Under the pieces are notes generated by a model. The model did no database searches and was not told where the DNA came from. It worked only from the letters and a program-made list of their open reading frames with translations. Position numbers and translations under genes: made by a program. Source: JAZIHH01 sp036678685 (GTDB lineage: Bacteria > Bacillota > UBA4882 > UBA10575). Taken from it: 64,000 nt of DNA. The stretch covers positions 310,001 through 374,000 of the forward strand of contig JAZIHH010000034.1 in the NCBI GenBank assembly GCA_036678685.1. Reading direction: 5' to 3'. Numbering within the stretch: the first letter of the stretch is position 1; each line of letters starts with the position of its first letter. Of the stretch, positions 52,497-60,810 are shown piece by piece.

Positions 52497-53090
52497 TTAT
52501 TGGCGGGTAAAAGGAACAAAGCGGACCAGGCCGTGGTCTTCGACAAGGAAAGTATCGCCTTTTTTCGTATACTTCCACAAGGTCTGCACTCTTCCGGAAG
52601 GGCCGACCGGAACGACCAGCCGGCCTCCTTCAGCCAGTTGCTGCTGGAGAGGGACGGGGATTTCCTCGGGGGCGGCGGTGACGATGATGGCGTCATAAGG
52701 GGCGTTTTCTCTCCAGCCAAAGTAACCGTCGCCAATTTTAAAGCGGATATTTTTATATCCCATAGCCGTCAGTTTCTTCCGGGCCCTTTCGGCCAAAGGT
52801 TTGATAATTTCCACGGTATAAACTTCCCCAACCAGTTCGGCCAGGATGGCGGCCTGGTAACCGGAGCCGGTGCCGATTTCCAGAACCTTATCATTTTTCT
52901 TTAGTTCAAGCAATTCGGTCATGAGGGCGACGATATAAGGCTGGGAGATCGTCTGACCGTAACCGATGGGTAAAGGGATATTCTCATAAGCCCTGCTTAA
53001 GTCGTCCTCCAGAACGAATTCGTGGCGGGGAACCCGGTCCAGGGCGGCCAGGACATCTTGGTCTTTAATACCTTCAACTTTGATGCGCAT
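52497..53090 (-). CDS. pcm: Protein-L-isoaspartate O-methyltransferase
   Basis: Pcm uses S-adenosylmethionine to methylate isoaspartyl residues in damaged proteins. The 197 residues include PRHEFVLEDDLSRAYENIPLPIGYGQTISQPYIVA, VLEIGTGSGYQAAILAEL as the AdoMet motif, and DAIIVTAAPEEIP. It is slightly shorter than average but complete. The fucosidase gene follows on the same strand after 188 bp. The neighbouring trxA diverges. Confidence 0.95.
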   Translation of the reverse strand: MRIKVEGIKDQDVLAALDRVPRHEFVLEDDLSRAYENIPLPIGYGQTISQPYIVALMTELLELKKNDKVLEIGTGSGYQAAILAELVGEVYTVEIIKPLAERARKKLTAMGYKNIRFKIGDGYFGWRENAPYDAIIVTAAPEEIPVPLQQQLAEGGRLVVPVGPSGRVQTLWKYTKKGDTFLVEDHGLVRFVPFTRQ

Positions 53091-53234
53091 TTTCTCCTTT
53101 TTCCGGCTCCCGGGGCGGCGAACCGGTTTTTCGCACCACCTTACTGGTTATGTTTCTTAGTATGATTATTGGCTGCCAATCTTTATTTTCCTCCCGGGGT
53201 CTTTTTTATGCTTTTTCCCTTGAAACTTTGTAAA

Positions 53235-53262
53235 TTGGCTTGCGGGGAATCCGGTATATGGT
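53235..53262 (+). promoter_or_regulatory. Sigma-A promoter of trxA
   Basis: TTGGCT (53235-53240) and TATAAT (53257-53262) are separated by 16 bp, about 64 bp before the trxA GTG. The -10 box is perfect and the -35 is weak. Confidence 0.55.
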
Positions 53263-53325
53263 AAAATATAATCATGAGATTGGCAGGGCAACGGACGGCA
53301 AGAGGAGAAACAAGGAGGGATTTTT

Positions 53326-53646
53326 GTGCCGTTAGAGCTGAACGGAGATAATTTTAAAGAAGAAATCCTGGATTATCAGGGCACGGCTCTGGTTGATTTT
53401 TGGGCGCCATGGTGCGGACCCTGTCGGGCGGTGGCCCCGGTTATTGAAGAAATAGCCCGGGAGTATGAAAACCGGGTAAAGGTCGGTAAAGTTAATGTCG
53501 ATGAGAATATGGCCCTTTCGTCGGAGTTTGGGATCATGTCCATCCCGACCTTAATTATTTTTAAAGACGGCAGGCCGGTGGATAAGATGGTGGGGGCGGC
53601 GTCGAAAAAGACGATCGCTTCACTTTTGGAGAAGTGGCTCTCCTGA
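53326..53646 (+). CDS. trxA: Thioredoxin
   Basis: The 106-residue protein-disulfide reductase has the canonical WCGPC active site (29-33), the cis-proline in SIPTLIIF and the GAASKKTI C-terminal segment. The GTG start is preceded by ACAAGGAGGG. No thioredoxin reductase gene lies nearby. The next gene is convergent, and between them CCCAACTTCCCACCGGGGTTGGG can fold but lacks a T-run. Confidence 0.96.
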   Translation: MPLELNGDNFKEEILDYQGTALVDFWAPWCGPCRAVAPVIEEIAREYENRVKVGKVNVDENMALSSEFGIMSIPTLIIFKDGRPVDKMVGAASKKTIASLLEKWLS

Positions 53647-53703
53647 GCCCAACTTCCCACCGGGGTTGGGAAAACAGTTTATTCCCACCGGTCGCCTGGT
53701 TTT

Positions 53704-55023
53704 TCAGTCAAGACCGGTAATTTTCTTCCATAGAGTGACGAAAAAATCGCGAATCCCTCTTACCAGCAGGGTAAACCAGTTGGCTTTGGCCACGGCTTCG
53801 GTGGTGTAGACTGCAACCCGGTCTTTTTCCCGGCCTTCGGCCGTCAGGTATTGGTAATCCCGTTCCCCTTTGGCCGCTGGGATCAAATAGCCGGCAAGCT
53901 CTCCCTTGGCCAAAGGGGCTGATAAAACCCCTGTTTCGGTCATTCCCGGATGGGCGGGTTGGAAGACAACGGTAAAAAGTTCTCTCTCCCGCGGGCGGAG
54001 AAGAACGGTTACCGGTTTCTCCGGGGCGGCTGTTACTGTCGTTTTCTTTCCGTTTTTGACGGGCAACAACAGTTGCCCTTCTTCGTTTAGACCGGGCGGA
54101 AGCAGCTCGATTTTTTTAAACTCGCGGAAACCGTAATCCATCAATTTTCTTGTGTCGGTAAAACGGCCCTGATACGAATCGCTCTTCATGACGACGGATA
54201 TTAAACGAATCTCCTGCCGCTTGGCCGTACCGGTAAAACAGTATCCGGCCTGGCTGGTATAGCCGGTCTTGAGGCCGTCCATGCCTTCATACCCGTAGAT
54301 CAACTCCGGCAGCATCCAGTTCCAATTGTCCATTTTAACGGCGTCCGCCGTATCTTCCCGGAAAATTTTCCGCGGGATCCGCGAGGTGTTGAGCACTTCC
54401 GGGTGCTCATGGAGAAGATGCCAGGCCAAGGCGGCCACATCCCGCGCGGACATGGCGCTCTCTTCCTCCGGTCCGGTGCCTTCCGGGTGCCGTCCGAGCA
54501 GACTGCTGTTGTTCAAACCGGTACTGTTGACGAATTTAGAGTGTTCCAGGCCCAACTCGGCTGCTTTGTCGTTCATCATTTGGACAAAATCCGTTTCCGA
54601 ACCGGCGATCAGTTCGGCCAGGGCGATGGTGGCGCCGTTCGCCGAATAAATCACCATTGCTTCGTAAAGCTCTTTAACGGTATACTCGGCGTCCCGGCGT
54701 AAAGGAACATTGGAAAGACTGAGATTCTGCGAGATTCTCCAGGCGTAGTCACTCACCCCGGTGGTGGTTTCCCAGGTGACGGCGCCTTTTTTTATGGCGT
54801 CCAACACAAGGTATTCGGTCATCATCTTGGCCATGCTGGCGACCGATGATATCTGGCCGGGATTTTTTTCGTAGAGAATCTTGCCGGTTTTCGCTTCCAC
54901 CAAGATTGCTGCTTCAGCCCGGAGATTCAGAGGATCTCCGGCGGCGGTAAGTCCCGGAGGCGGGTTGAAAAGAAAGAAACAAACAGAACAAAGAAGAAGG
55001 AAACTTTTTATTCTTTTCGGCAC
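53704..55023 (-). CDS. dacF: D-alanyl-D-alanine carboxypeptidase (DacF/PBP5 type)
   Basis: This exported S11 peptidase removes the terminal D-Ala from peptidoglycan stem peptides. The 439 residues have a signal peptide (SFLLLCSVCFFLFNPPPGLTAA) and the three penicillin-binding motifs: SMAK (S63-K66), SAN (127-129) and KTG (252-254). A C-terminal beta-sandwich domain and an amphipathic anchor (WFTLLVRGIRDFFVTLWKKI) follow. In spore formers DacF controls cross-linking of the cortex. The gene is alone, between trxA and an MFS gene on the same strand. Confidence 0.93.
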   Translation of the reverse strand: MPKRIKSFLLLCSVCFFLFNPPPGLTAAGDPLNLRAEAAILVEAKTGKILYEKNPGQISSVASMAKMMTEYLVLDAIKKGAVTWETTTGVSDYAWRISQNLSLSNVPLRRDAEYTVKELYEAMVIYSANGATIALAELIAGSETDFVQMMNDKAAELGLEHSKFVNSTGLNNSSLLGRHPEGTGPEEESAMSARDVAALAWHLLHEHPEVLNTSRIPRKIFREDTADAVKMDNWNWMLPELIYGYEGMDGLKTGYTSQAGYCFTGTAKRQEIRLISVVMKSDSYQGRFTDTRKLMDYGFREFKKIELLPPGLNEEGQLLLPVKNGKKTTVTAAPEKPVTVLLRPRERELFTVVFQPAHPGMTETGVLSAPLAKGELAGYLIPAAKGERDYQYLTAEGREKDRVAVYTTEAVAKANWFTLLVRGIRDFFVTLWKKITGLD

Positions 55024-55181
55024 GGCATTCCCTCCCGTTAAAAAACGATGGCAAGTAGTATTTTATCACATTCGGGCATCTATTAATCCTTATATATTAT
55101 AATCTATTAGACGGAGTTTCATTATTCAGTTATAATATTTGCCGTCTGTTTACGCGGGCAGCCCGCCGTTACCGTTTCGGT

Positions 55182-56393
55182 TTATACCATTTGCGGGGGA
55201 AGGATTTTTTTCGGGTGGATCAGAAAACCGGTAAGGGCCAGGATAACCAGGAAAAATCCAGTAATAACCCACAATAACAAGGTTTGTGGCAGGCGCCCGG
55301 ACAAACCGAAAACCGGGGGCCCAATCGCGACGCCAAAAAAACAGACCGTTCCGTACAAACAGGTAACGATGCCCCGCTCGCTGCTGGGAGCGGCGGAGGT
55401 GATTAAGGTGTTTAAAGCCGGTAAGACAATGCCGGTTCCCAGTCCGGACAAAACCGCGGTCGCGACCTGCAGACAGACTCCGGAGAGAACAGGGAAGAGA
55501 AAGATACCGGCGGCCGTCAAAAAAATACCCGCCATCACCGACCATTTAAGGGTTATGGCCGGGGCTTTTTTAAGAATAATACCGAAAAGATAGGCGGTAA
55601 CAGCCATGATGAAAACCGGGAGGGCAATAATTAATCCGCGCTGGAAAATTTGGTAGTGGTATTTTTTCTCCAGGAGATCGGAGAGAAGGCTTAACAGGCC
55701 GAAGAGGGCAAAGAGAACTGACATTCCGGCCAGAAAAGCCACGGCCAGATTAGTCCCTTTCCCGATAAAAATCCCCTTTAAGTTTTTTATGTATTCCCGG
55801 AGAGAACCGGTTTTTCTTTTTCCCTCGGGCTCTTTGACGATCAGATAGACCAGCAGGGCCACCGGAAGGGCCAGGACTCCATAGACAAAGAACGGCATGT
55901 ACCAGGCGATAAGAGCGGTTGCCGCGCCGGCCAGCGGGCTGACTACTTTGCCAACCCCGTTTCCCGCCTCCAACAAACCCAGGACCTGCGCTCTTTCTTT
56001 CCCCTGGATCAGATCTCCGGCCAGGGCCATGGCCAGCTGGTAAGTTCCTCCGGCGCCGATTCCCTGGATGATCCGGGCGATTAACAGAAAAGGATAAGAA
56101 TCTTTGATTAGGAGGGCGGCCAGTCCGGCCAGGAGTCCGCCCGTGCCGTAGACGATTAAAGCCGGGACCATAATTGTTTTGCGTCCCCAGTGGTCGGAGA
56201 AAAGTCCGGCGAAGGGAATAGTAAGCCCGGCCGGAACGGAAAAAGCGGTGATGAGCAACCCCACCTGAAGCAGGGTTAAATCCAGTTCCTGGCGGATGGC
56301 GGGTAAAACCGGGATTAACATGGAATTGCCCAGAACCATAATAAAAGGTACGGCCACCAGAACCCAAATCGTCGGTTTGAGCTCTTTCTCCAT
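55182..56393 (-). CDS. MFS transporter, drug-efflux type
   Basis: The 403-residue protein has twelve predicted membrane helices and the MFS motif A, GLFSDHWGRKTIMV, between helices 2 and 3, plus the helix-4/5 motif ARIIQGIGAGGTYQLAMALAGDLI. It resembles multidrug or tetracycline-type exporters (DHA1), but no substrate can be assigned. ATG 56393 follows GGAG. A promoter is probable in the divergent gap 56394-56630, which also carries the -10 TATAAT at 56585-56590 for the next gene. Confidence 0.9.
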   Translation of the reverse strand: MEKELKPTIWVLVAVPFIMVLGNSMLIPVLPAIRQELDLTLLQVGLLITAFSVPAGLTIPFAGLFSDHWGRKTIMVPALIVYGTGGLLAGLAALLIKDSYPFLLIARIIQGIGAGGTYQLAMALAGDLIQGKERAQVLGLLEAGNGVGKVVSPLAGAATALIAWYMPFFVYGVLALPVALLVYLIVKEPEGKRKTGSLREYIKNLKGIFIGKGTNLAVAFLAGMSVLFALFGLLSLLSDLLEKKYHYQIFQRGLIIALPVFIMAVTAYLFGIILKKAPAITLKWSVMAGIFLTAAGIFLFPVLSGVCLQVATAVLSGLGTGIVLPALNTLITSAAPSSERGIVTCLYGTVCFFGVAIGPPVFGLSGRLPQTLLLWVITGFFLVILALTGFLIHPKKILPPQMV

Positions 56394-56630
56394 TTTTTCT
56401 CCTGCCTTTTTTGATAAAACTGCTCCTTTAGTTTGTCTTGTTGGCCTGGAAATAAACCTGCTCAGGGTTAAACATTGTTGAAAAATTTACTAACAGAAAG
56501 GATTTTCCGTAAGATTGTGGAAAAAAGTTTACCTGAACCTCTGTCCTTCTCCCACGCTTGCCGCAGCAGCGCTGGGTCTTTTGCTATAATATACAGTAAT
56601 AGGCAGTAAATAAGAAAGCGGGTGTCATGA

Positions 56631-57263
56631 ATGCAGGAAGCGTTTTTTTCCGCCCTGGCCGCCGGGGATGAGAGGAAAATGGAAAGTTTGCTCCAAAAGA
56701 GGCTGGAGCAAAAGGTACCGGCATCGAGGATCATCAACGAAGACTTGGTCCCGGCGATGGAGAAAATCGGGGTTAAATTCCAAAAAAACGAAATTTTCCT
56801 TCCCGAAGTAATGCTGGCCGCCCGGACTATGCAGGCCGGGTTGAAGATCCTAAAACCCGAACTGGCCGGCGGAAAAAGGGAATTTGCCGGCCGGGTGGTC
56901 ATCGGGACGGTACAGGGTGATCACCATGATATCGGAAAAAATCTGGTGACCATGATGTTGGAGGGCGCCGGCTATGAGGTATTCGACCTCGGCACAGATG
57001 TGCCGCCGGAAAGGTTTGTGGCGGCGGTCCGGGAGCACCGGCCCCATCTGGTGGGGATGTCGGCGTTGCTCACCACCACCATGCCGGTGATGGGAAAGGT
57101 AGTGCGTGCGTTGGAGGAGGCCGGGTTGCGCGACAAGGTTAAGGTAATGGTCGGCGGAGCACCGGTTACGCCCGATTATGCGGTCCGGGCCGGGGCCGAC
57201 GGTTACGCTCCGGATGCCGGGGCGGCGGTGGAATTGGCCAAGAAGTTAAAAGGGATGTTATGA
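56631..57263 (+). CDS. Corrinoid (B12-binding) methyltransferase partner protein
   Basis: The 210-residue protein has an N-terminal helical cap domain (B12-binding_2, about 1-80) and a C-terminal cobalamin-binding domain (about 86-210). The DxHxxG motif is D97-x-H99-x-x-G102 in TVQGDHHDIGKN; H99 should be the lower cobalt ligand. Such proteins carry methyl groups between a substrate-specific methyltransferase (MtaB, MtbB, MttB or similar) and a corrinoid:CoM or folate methyltransferase. No partner gene of either kind is in the window, so its substrate is unknown. An own promoter is likely from the -10 at 56585. Confidence 0.9.
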   Translation: MQEAFFSALAAGDERKMESLLQKRLEQKVPASRIINEDLVPAMEKIGVKFQKNEIFLPEVMLAARTMQAGLKILKPELAGGKREFAGRVVIGTVQGDHHDIGKNLVTMMLEGAGYEVFDLGTDVPPERFVAAVREHRPHLVGMSALLTTTMPVMGKVVRALEEAGLRDKVKVMVGGAPVTPDYAVRAGADGYAPDAGAAVELAKKLKGML

Positions 57264-57359
57264 CCGGGGTTTGGTCCGGGGCGGTACGGCCGTCCGGGCG
57301 GTCAAGACATACTTCTTTTCCTCCCGGCGTAGATTTTAAAGAAGGAGGGAGGAAAGAAG

Positions 57360-58244
57360 ATGCGTTTTTACCCCGTGTTATTGGTGGTATGCCTGTTGAC
57401 CCTGGCGGGCACCGGCGCGGTGGCTCCGGAAAGAGGAGAAATATATTTTTTTGCCGAAGATCCGGAGGGAGATGACAACGGCCCGGGTACTTATCTTTAT
57501 CCCCGTGATCCGGCCTTTGCCCCTTATGAAGGGTTGTTTGATCTTCTGGCCTTTAAGGTTTGGAGTGACCAAGGGGAAAACGTCTATTTTGACATGACCA
57601 TTAAAACCGTTACCAACCCCTGGGCGGCACCGGAGGGATTCATCCACCCGGTAATCCATATCTATGTCGTGACCGGCCGCGGCGAGTTCACCGGACCGGT
57701 TAATGACGGGCCGCGGGTCATTTTTTCGCCGCAAGCTCCCTGGGAATTTTGCGTAACCGGGATCGGATGGGAAAATAGCATCGTATACCACCCCGCCGTT
57801 ACCGGCGGCTGGCAGGAGACCCCTATCAAGGCCGTGTATTTGCCGGAGGAAAACGTCATCCGGTTACCGGTGGCCAAAACCATTACCGGGGTTCCGGGGA
57901 AAAACTGGCGCTACTATGTTTTAGTCGGTTCCTATGACGGTTTGGGACCGGGGTTTTTCCGGGAAATAAAAAAAGAGGCGGACGACTGGTTTTTTGGCGG
58001 CGGCGGAGAGGGAGCCCCCCGGGTGCTCGACATCCTGGCGCCGGAGAAAGGCAAATATGCTCAAGAGAAACAAATGCGCCCGTCCCCGGAGGGGAAACCG
58101 GCCTGTTTGTATCCGGTGGGGCCGGAAACAAAAGTCACCTGGTGGCTTTGGCTTTTACCCCTTGTGGCTGCCGCCGTCTTTTATGTGGTCTTCCGCCGGC
58201 GGCCGCGTTTCAGTTTTTTCTGGTATAAAGAGAAAAAAAACTAA
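57360..58244 (+). CDS. Membrane-anchored glucodextranase C-terminal-like module protein
   Basis: The 294-residue protein has a signal peptide (YPVLLVVCLLTLAGTGAVA), a central domain of about 200 residues and a C-terminal membrane helix (WWLWLLPLVAAAVFYVVF) followed by a basic tail. The central domain opens with DPEGDDNGPGTYLYPRDPAFAPYEGLFDLLAFKVW, the signature of the glucodextranase C-terminal binding module (Glucodextran_C), elsewhere appended to starch- and dextran-degrading enzymes. Here it stands alone, with no catalytic domain. It may tether or display glycans at the cell surface. ATG 57360 follows AAGGAGGGAGG. Confidence 0.8.
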   Translation: MRFYPVLLVVCLLTLAGTGAVAPERGEIYFFAEDPEGDDNGPGTYLYPRDPAFAPYEGLFDLLAFKVWSDQGENVYFDMTIKTVTNPWAAPEGFIHPVIHIYVVTGRGEFTGPVNDGPRVIFSPQAPWEFCVTGIGWENSIVYHPAVTGGWQETPIKAVYLPEENVIRLPVAKTITGVPGKNWRYYVLVGSYDGLGPGFFREIKKEADDWFFGGGGEGAPRVLDILAPEKGKYAQEKQMRPSPEGKPACLYPVGPETKVTWWLWLLPLVAAAVFYVVFRRRPRFSFFWYKEKKN

Positions 58245-58304
58245 AAAGGTATAGATTTTTCCTCTCCGGACCAATACTAGATAATGGTTCGGGGAGGGAG
58301 ACAA

Positions 58305-58583
58305 GTGCCTTTTACGGGAAGAGAAATTCTATACCGTCTTTTGCACCACTTTAACAGGGAAGAACAACAGCGGCTCTTGCAAATGACCAAAGAAAGGCAG
58401 GTTGCCTTGATTGAGGAAGCTAAACGGGACTGGCAGGCGGCCAAAAACTACTTTAACTCCGTTACGGAACCCGACTTGATTGACCATGCTATTTACGCCA
58501 TGGAGGCGGCGGAAAAAAGGTATGTTTACCTTTTGCGTAGAGCCCGGGAAGAAAAACTTTTTCAAGAAAAGTATTCCACTTAG
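58305..58583 (+). CDS. DUF2508 family protein (YaaL-like)
   Basis: This small 92-residue protein is rich in helix and acidic/basic residues, with the family signature WQAAKNYFNSVTEPDLIDHAIYAMEAAEKRYVYLL. In Bacillus and Clostridia yaaL lies between recR and bofA in a sporulation-linked cluster; its function is unknown. GTG 58305 is preferred because GGGAGGGAG stands just before it; the ATG at 58284 has no ribosome site. It precedes gin by 91 bp. Confidence 0.85.
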   Translation: MPFTGREILYRLLHHFNREEQQRLLQMTKERQVALIEEAKRDWQAAKNYFNSVTEPDLIDHAIYAMEAAEKRYVYLLRRAREEKLFQEKYST

Positions 58584-58674
58584 AAATTAAAAAACAACGG
58601 CAGAAAAAGATCCACCCGGACAGGCGCCCGGGGACCGGGCCGGGAATAAAATTGTCCCGGTGAGGTGTTACCCG

Positions 58675-58872
58675 ATGACAGAGAAACTTCATTGTGTTGG
58701 TTGCGGGAAATTCGCACCCGGCGGTCTAAAAATTTATGGGCTGGTCATCTGTGGTGACTGTGAGAGCAGGGTAGTCCGGTTAAAAGTGGAAGACCGTGAT
58801 TACGGGCAGTGGGTGGCGACCATCCGTTCCCTTTGGGAACATTGGGAAGAACAGTGGAAAGACCCCAATTAA
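58675..58872 (+). CDS. gin: Sigma-G inhibitor Gin (CsfB)
   Basis: The 65-residue zinc-binding protein has two CxxC pairs (C7/C10 and C26/C29 in LHCVGCGKFAPGG and YGLVICGDCE). It matches the Gin family, which in Bacillus subtilis binds and silences sigma-G (and sigma-E) so that late forespore genes wait for engulfment. This gene marks the genome as that of a spore former. ATG 58675 follows GGTGAGGTG; a frame extending to 58660 adds only five residues. Confidence 0.87.
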   Translation: MTEKLHCVGCGKFAPGGLKIYGLVICGDCESRVVRLKVEDRDYGQWVATIRSLWEHWEEQWKDPN

Positions 58873-59051
58873 AGCGGGGATTTTTTTTGCCCCGTATTTC
58901 CACGCCGGAGAAAACCGCTATAACGGCCGTTGTCATTTGGCTATGTCTTTAGATTCTATGGTTTTTTGTTCCAATTCCGGTTAAGTTATGATAAAATCTC
59001 AATGGTACGTATTGCCACCGGAAATAATAATAAATAAAACAAGGAGAAACA

Positions 59052-60593
59052 ATGATGAAGAAGATGCATATTAAATCAATTCTCATCCTCCTCTACCTGG
59101 CCTTATGCTTTGTCTCCGGTGTCTTGTACATATCCGCCTCCGATCTTCATCCCGATGAAGCCCATTACTGGGTATGGTCCACAAGGCTGCAGGCCGGTTA
59201 CTTTGACAACTCTCCTTTGGTTGCTTTTTTGATCCGTTTTTCCACCGCTCTATTGGGAAAAAATGAATTTGGCGTGCGTTTTCCGGCTGCTTTATCTTTT
59301 ATTCTCTTAAATTTAATTCTTTATTTTTTTACCCTCCGGGTTGCGAAGAACAAGGCCGCCGCTTTGCTCAGTGTTTTCCTGTTCAGTTCCATGCCTGTGG
59401 TTTTAACGGGGATCCATCTGATGACCCATGACATCCCTTTAATGGTTTTTACCGCTTTAACCTGGTTTTTTCTTTATCAAGCCATCGTTGAAAAAAAATA
59501 TAACCGTTGGTACCCGGCGGGATTTTTTTGGGGACTGGCCCTTCTCTCCAAGTATCAGGCAGTTTTAATTGGCCTTTCTGTTCTCCTCCTTCTTCTCCTG
59601 CGCCGGGAGAACCGCGTCCATCTGACCAGAAAAGAGCCTTACCTGGCGGCGCTTATTGCGTTGGTGCTTTTCGCGCCGACTCTCTATTGGAACAGCCAAA
59701 ACGACTGGGTATCCTTTGTGTTTCAGTCGCGGCACGGGATCCAACTGGGGTCCAAACTCAAATTGGCCAATGTTTTAGAATTTTACGCCGGGCAAGCCGG
59801 AATCACTTCTCTGGTCTTTTTCCCGGTCTTAATATACTATACGGTAAAAAAACTATTGCGCCCCGGCCGTCTGACCCCGGCGGAGGCTTTTTTAATGGCC
59901 GGGTACGTTCCGGTTCTTGCTTTTTTTAGTCTTACCAGTCTGACCTATACCGCCCTGGCCAACTGGCCGTTACAGGCTTATTTTACCGCCCCGGTCTTTC
60001 TTGCCTTGCAATTGACGGCTTTCAAGTCCTCAGGCCGGAGGGGCCGGCAAATTCTTTTTGCTCTCTTTGTTTTCTTAATTATCGCCGGTTCCTGGCCCCT
60101 GGTTTGTCTGGCCCGTTATCCCCAGTTTTTTATCGAGCGGGGAATCGACCTGCCCCCGGATGTTATTTTAAGCAATGAGCTATATGGTTGGCGGGAATTG
60201 GGAAGATTTCTGGAGGTCAAGATCGACGAGCATTTTCCGGACGAAACCGGGGAGGTGCCGGTCTTTGCGGAAAGGTATGCCTATCTGTCGGAAATTTTAT
60301 TCTACACCCGCCGGCCGGTTCAAGTGCTTGCCGCTCCCCGCTATCGAAGGAGCCAGTTTGATCTTTGGACAATCGAAGAGATTGATCATTTCCAGGGCCG
60401 GGATGGCCTGCTGGTATCAACGGACCGGGAAAAGGAATTATACACCCCGTATTTTGAACGTATAACGGAACTGGGGAAGGTGGAAAGCCGGCGGTTCGGG
60501 CATTTGGTCCGTGTTTTCCATGTTTTCAAAGTTGAAGGGATTAAGGCCGCGGAAATAAAAGAGGCTCTTCAGAAGAAGGGTTTGGGATATTGA
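59052..60593 (+). CDS. GT39/PMT-like membrane glycosyltransferase
   Basis: The 513-residue protein has about ten to twelve membrane helices and the family signature DLHPDEAHYWVWSTRLQAGYFDNSPLVAFLIR in the first outside loop (the catalytic DE pair; DxxP-like ArnT/PMT fold). Such enzymes transfer sugars from lipid-phosphate donors to lipid or protein in the periplasm or outside. The product target is unknown. ATG 59052 follows AAGGAG. It has no direct link to the sporulation genes on either side, although it lies among them. Confidence 0.87.
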   Translation: MMKKMHIKSILILLYLALCFVSGVLYISASDLHPDEAHYWVWSTRLQAGYFDNSPLVAFLIRFSTALLGKNEFGVRFPAALSFILLNLILYFFTLRVAKNKAAALLSVFLFSSMPVVLTGIHLMTHDIPLMVFTALTWFFLYQAIVEKKYNRWYPAGFFWGLALLSKYQAVLIGLSVLLLLLLRRENRVHLTRKEPYLAALIALVLFAPTLYWNSQNDWVSFVFQSRHGIQLGSKLKLANVLEFYAGQAGITSLVFFPVLIYYTVKKLLRPGRLTPAEAFLMAGYVPVLAFFSLTSLTYTALANWPLQAYFTAPVFLALQLTAFKSSGRRGRQILFALFVFLIIAGSWPLVCLARYPQFFIERGIDLPPDVILSNELYGWRELGRFLEVKIDEHFPDETGEVPVFAERYAYLSEILFYTRRPVQVLAAPRYRRSQFDLWTIEEIDHFQGRDGLLVSTDREKELYTPYFERITELGKVESRRFGHLVRVFHVFKVEGIKAAEIKEALQKKGLGY

Positions 60594-60810
60594 CTTCGTA
60601 TTGGGTAAGGAAACGGTTATTATCTCCGATGCGGCCTTGTTCTTTTTCAAACAAGCCACCGGCGTGACGTTTTTCCCCCGCGCCGTTGGGAAGCGGCCGG
60701 GGCGGGGAAGGAACGGGAAAGACAACTTTCCCCTCGGGGAGCGTGCAACAGTTACCGGGTTCGGGTTTCATGGAAGGACAAAAAATGAATAAAAGAAAGG
60801 AGAAAATAAG

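Noticed and set aside
52309..52578. Longer N-terminus for the GH95 protein
   Set aside because: The added part overlaps pcm, has no similarity to the family and lacks a ribosome site, while 52308 has one.
53648..53675. Hairpin between trxA and dacF as a terminator
   Set aside because: A stem exists but there is no T-run on either strand.
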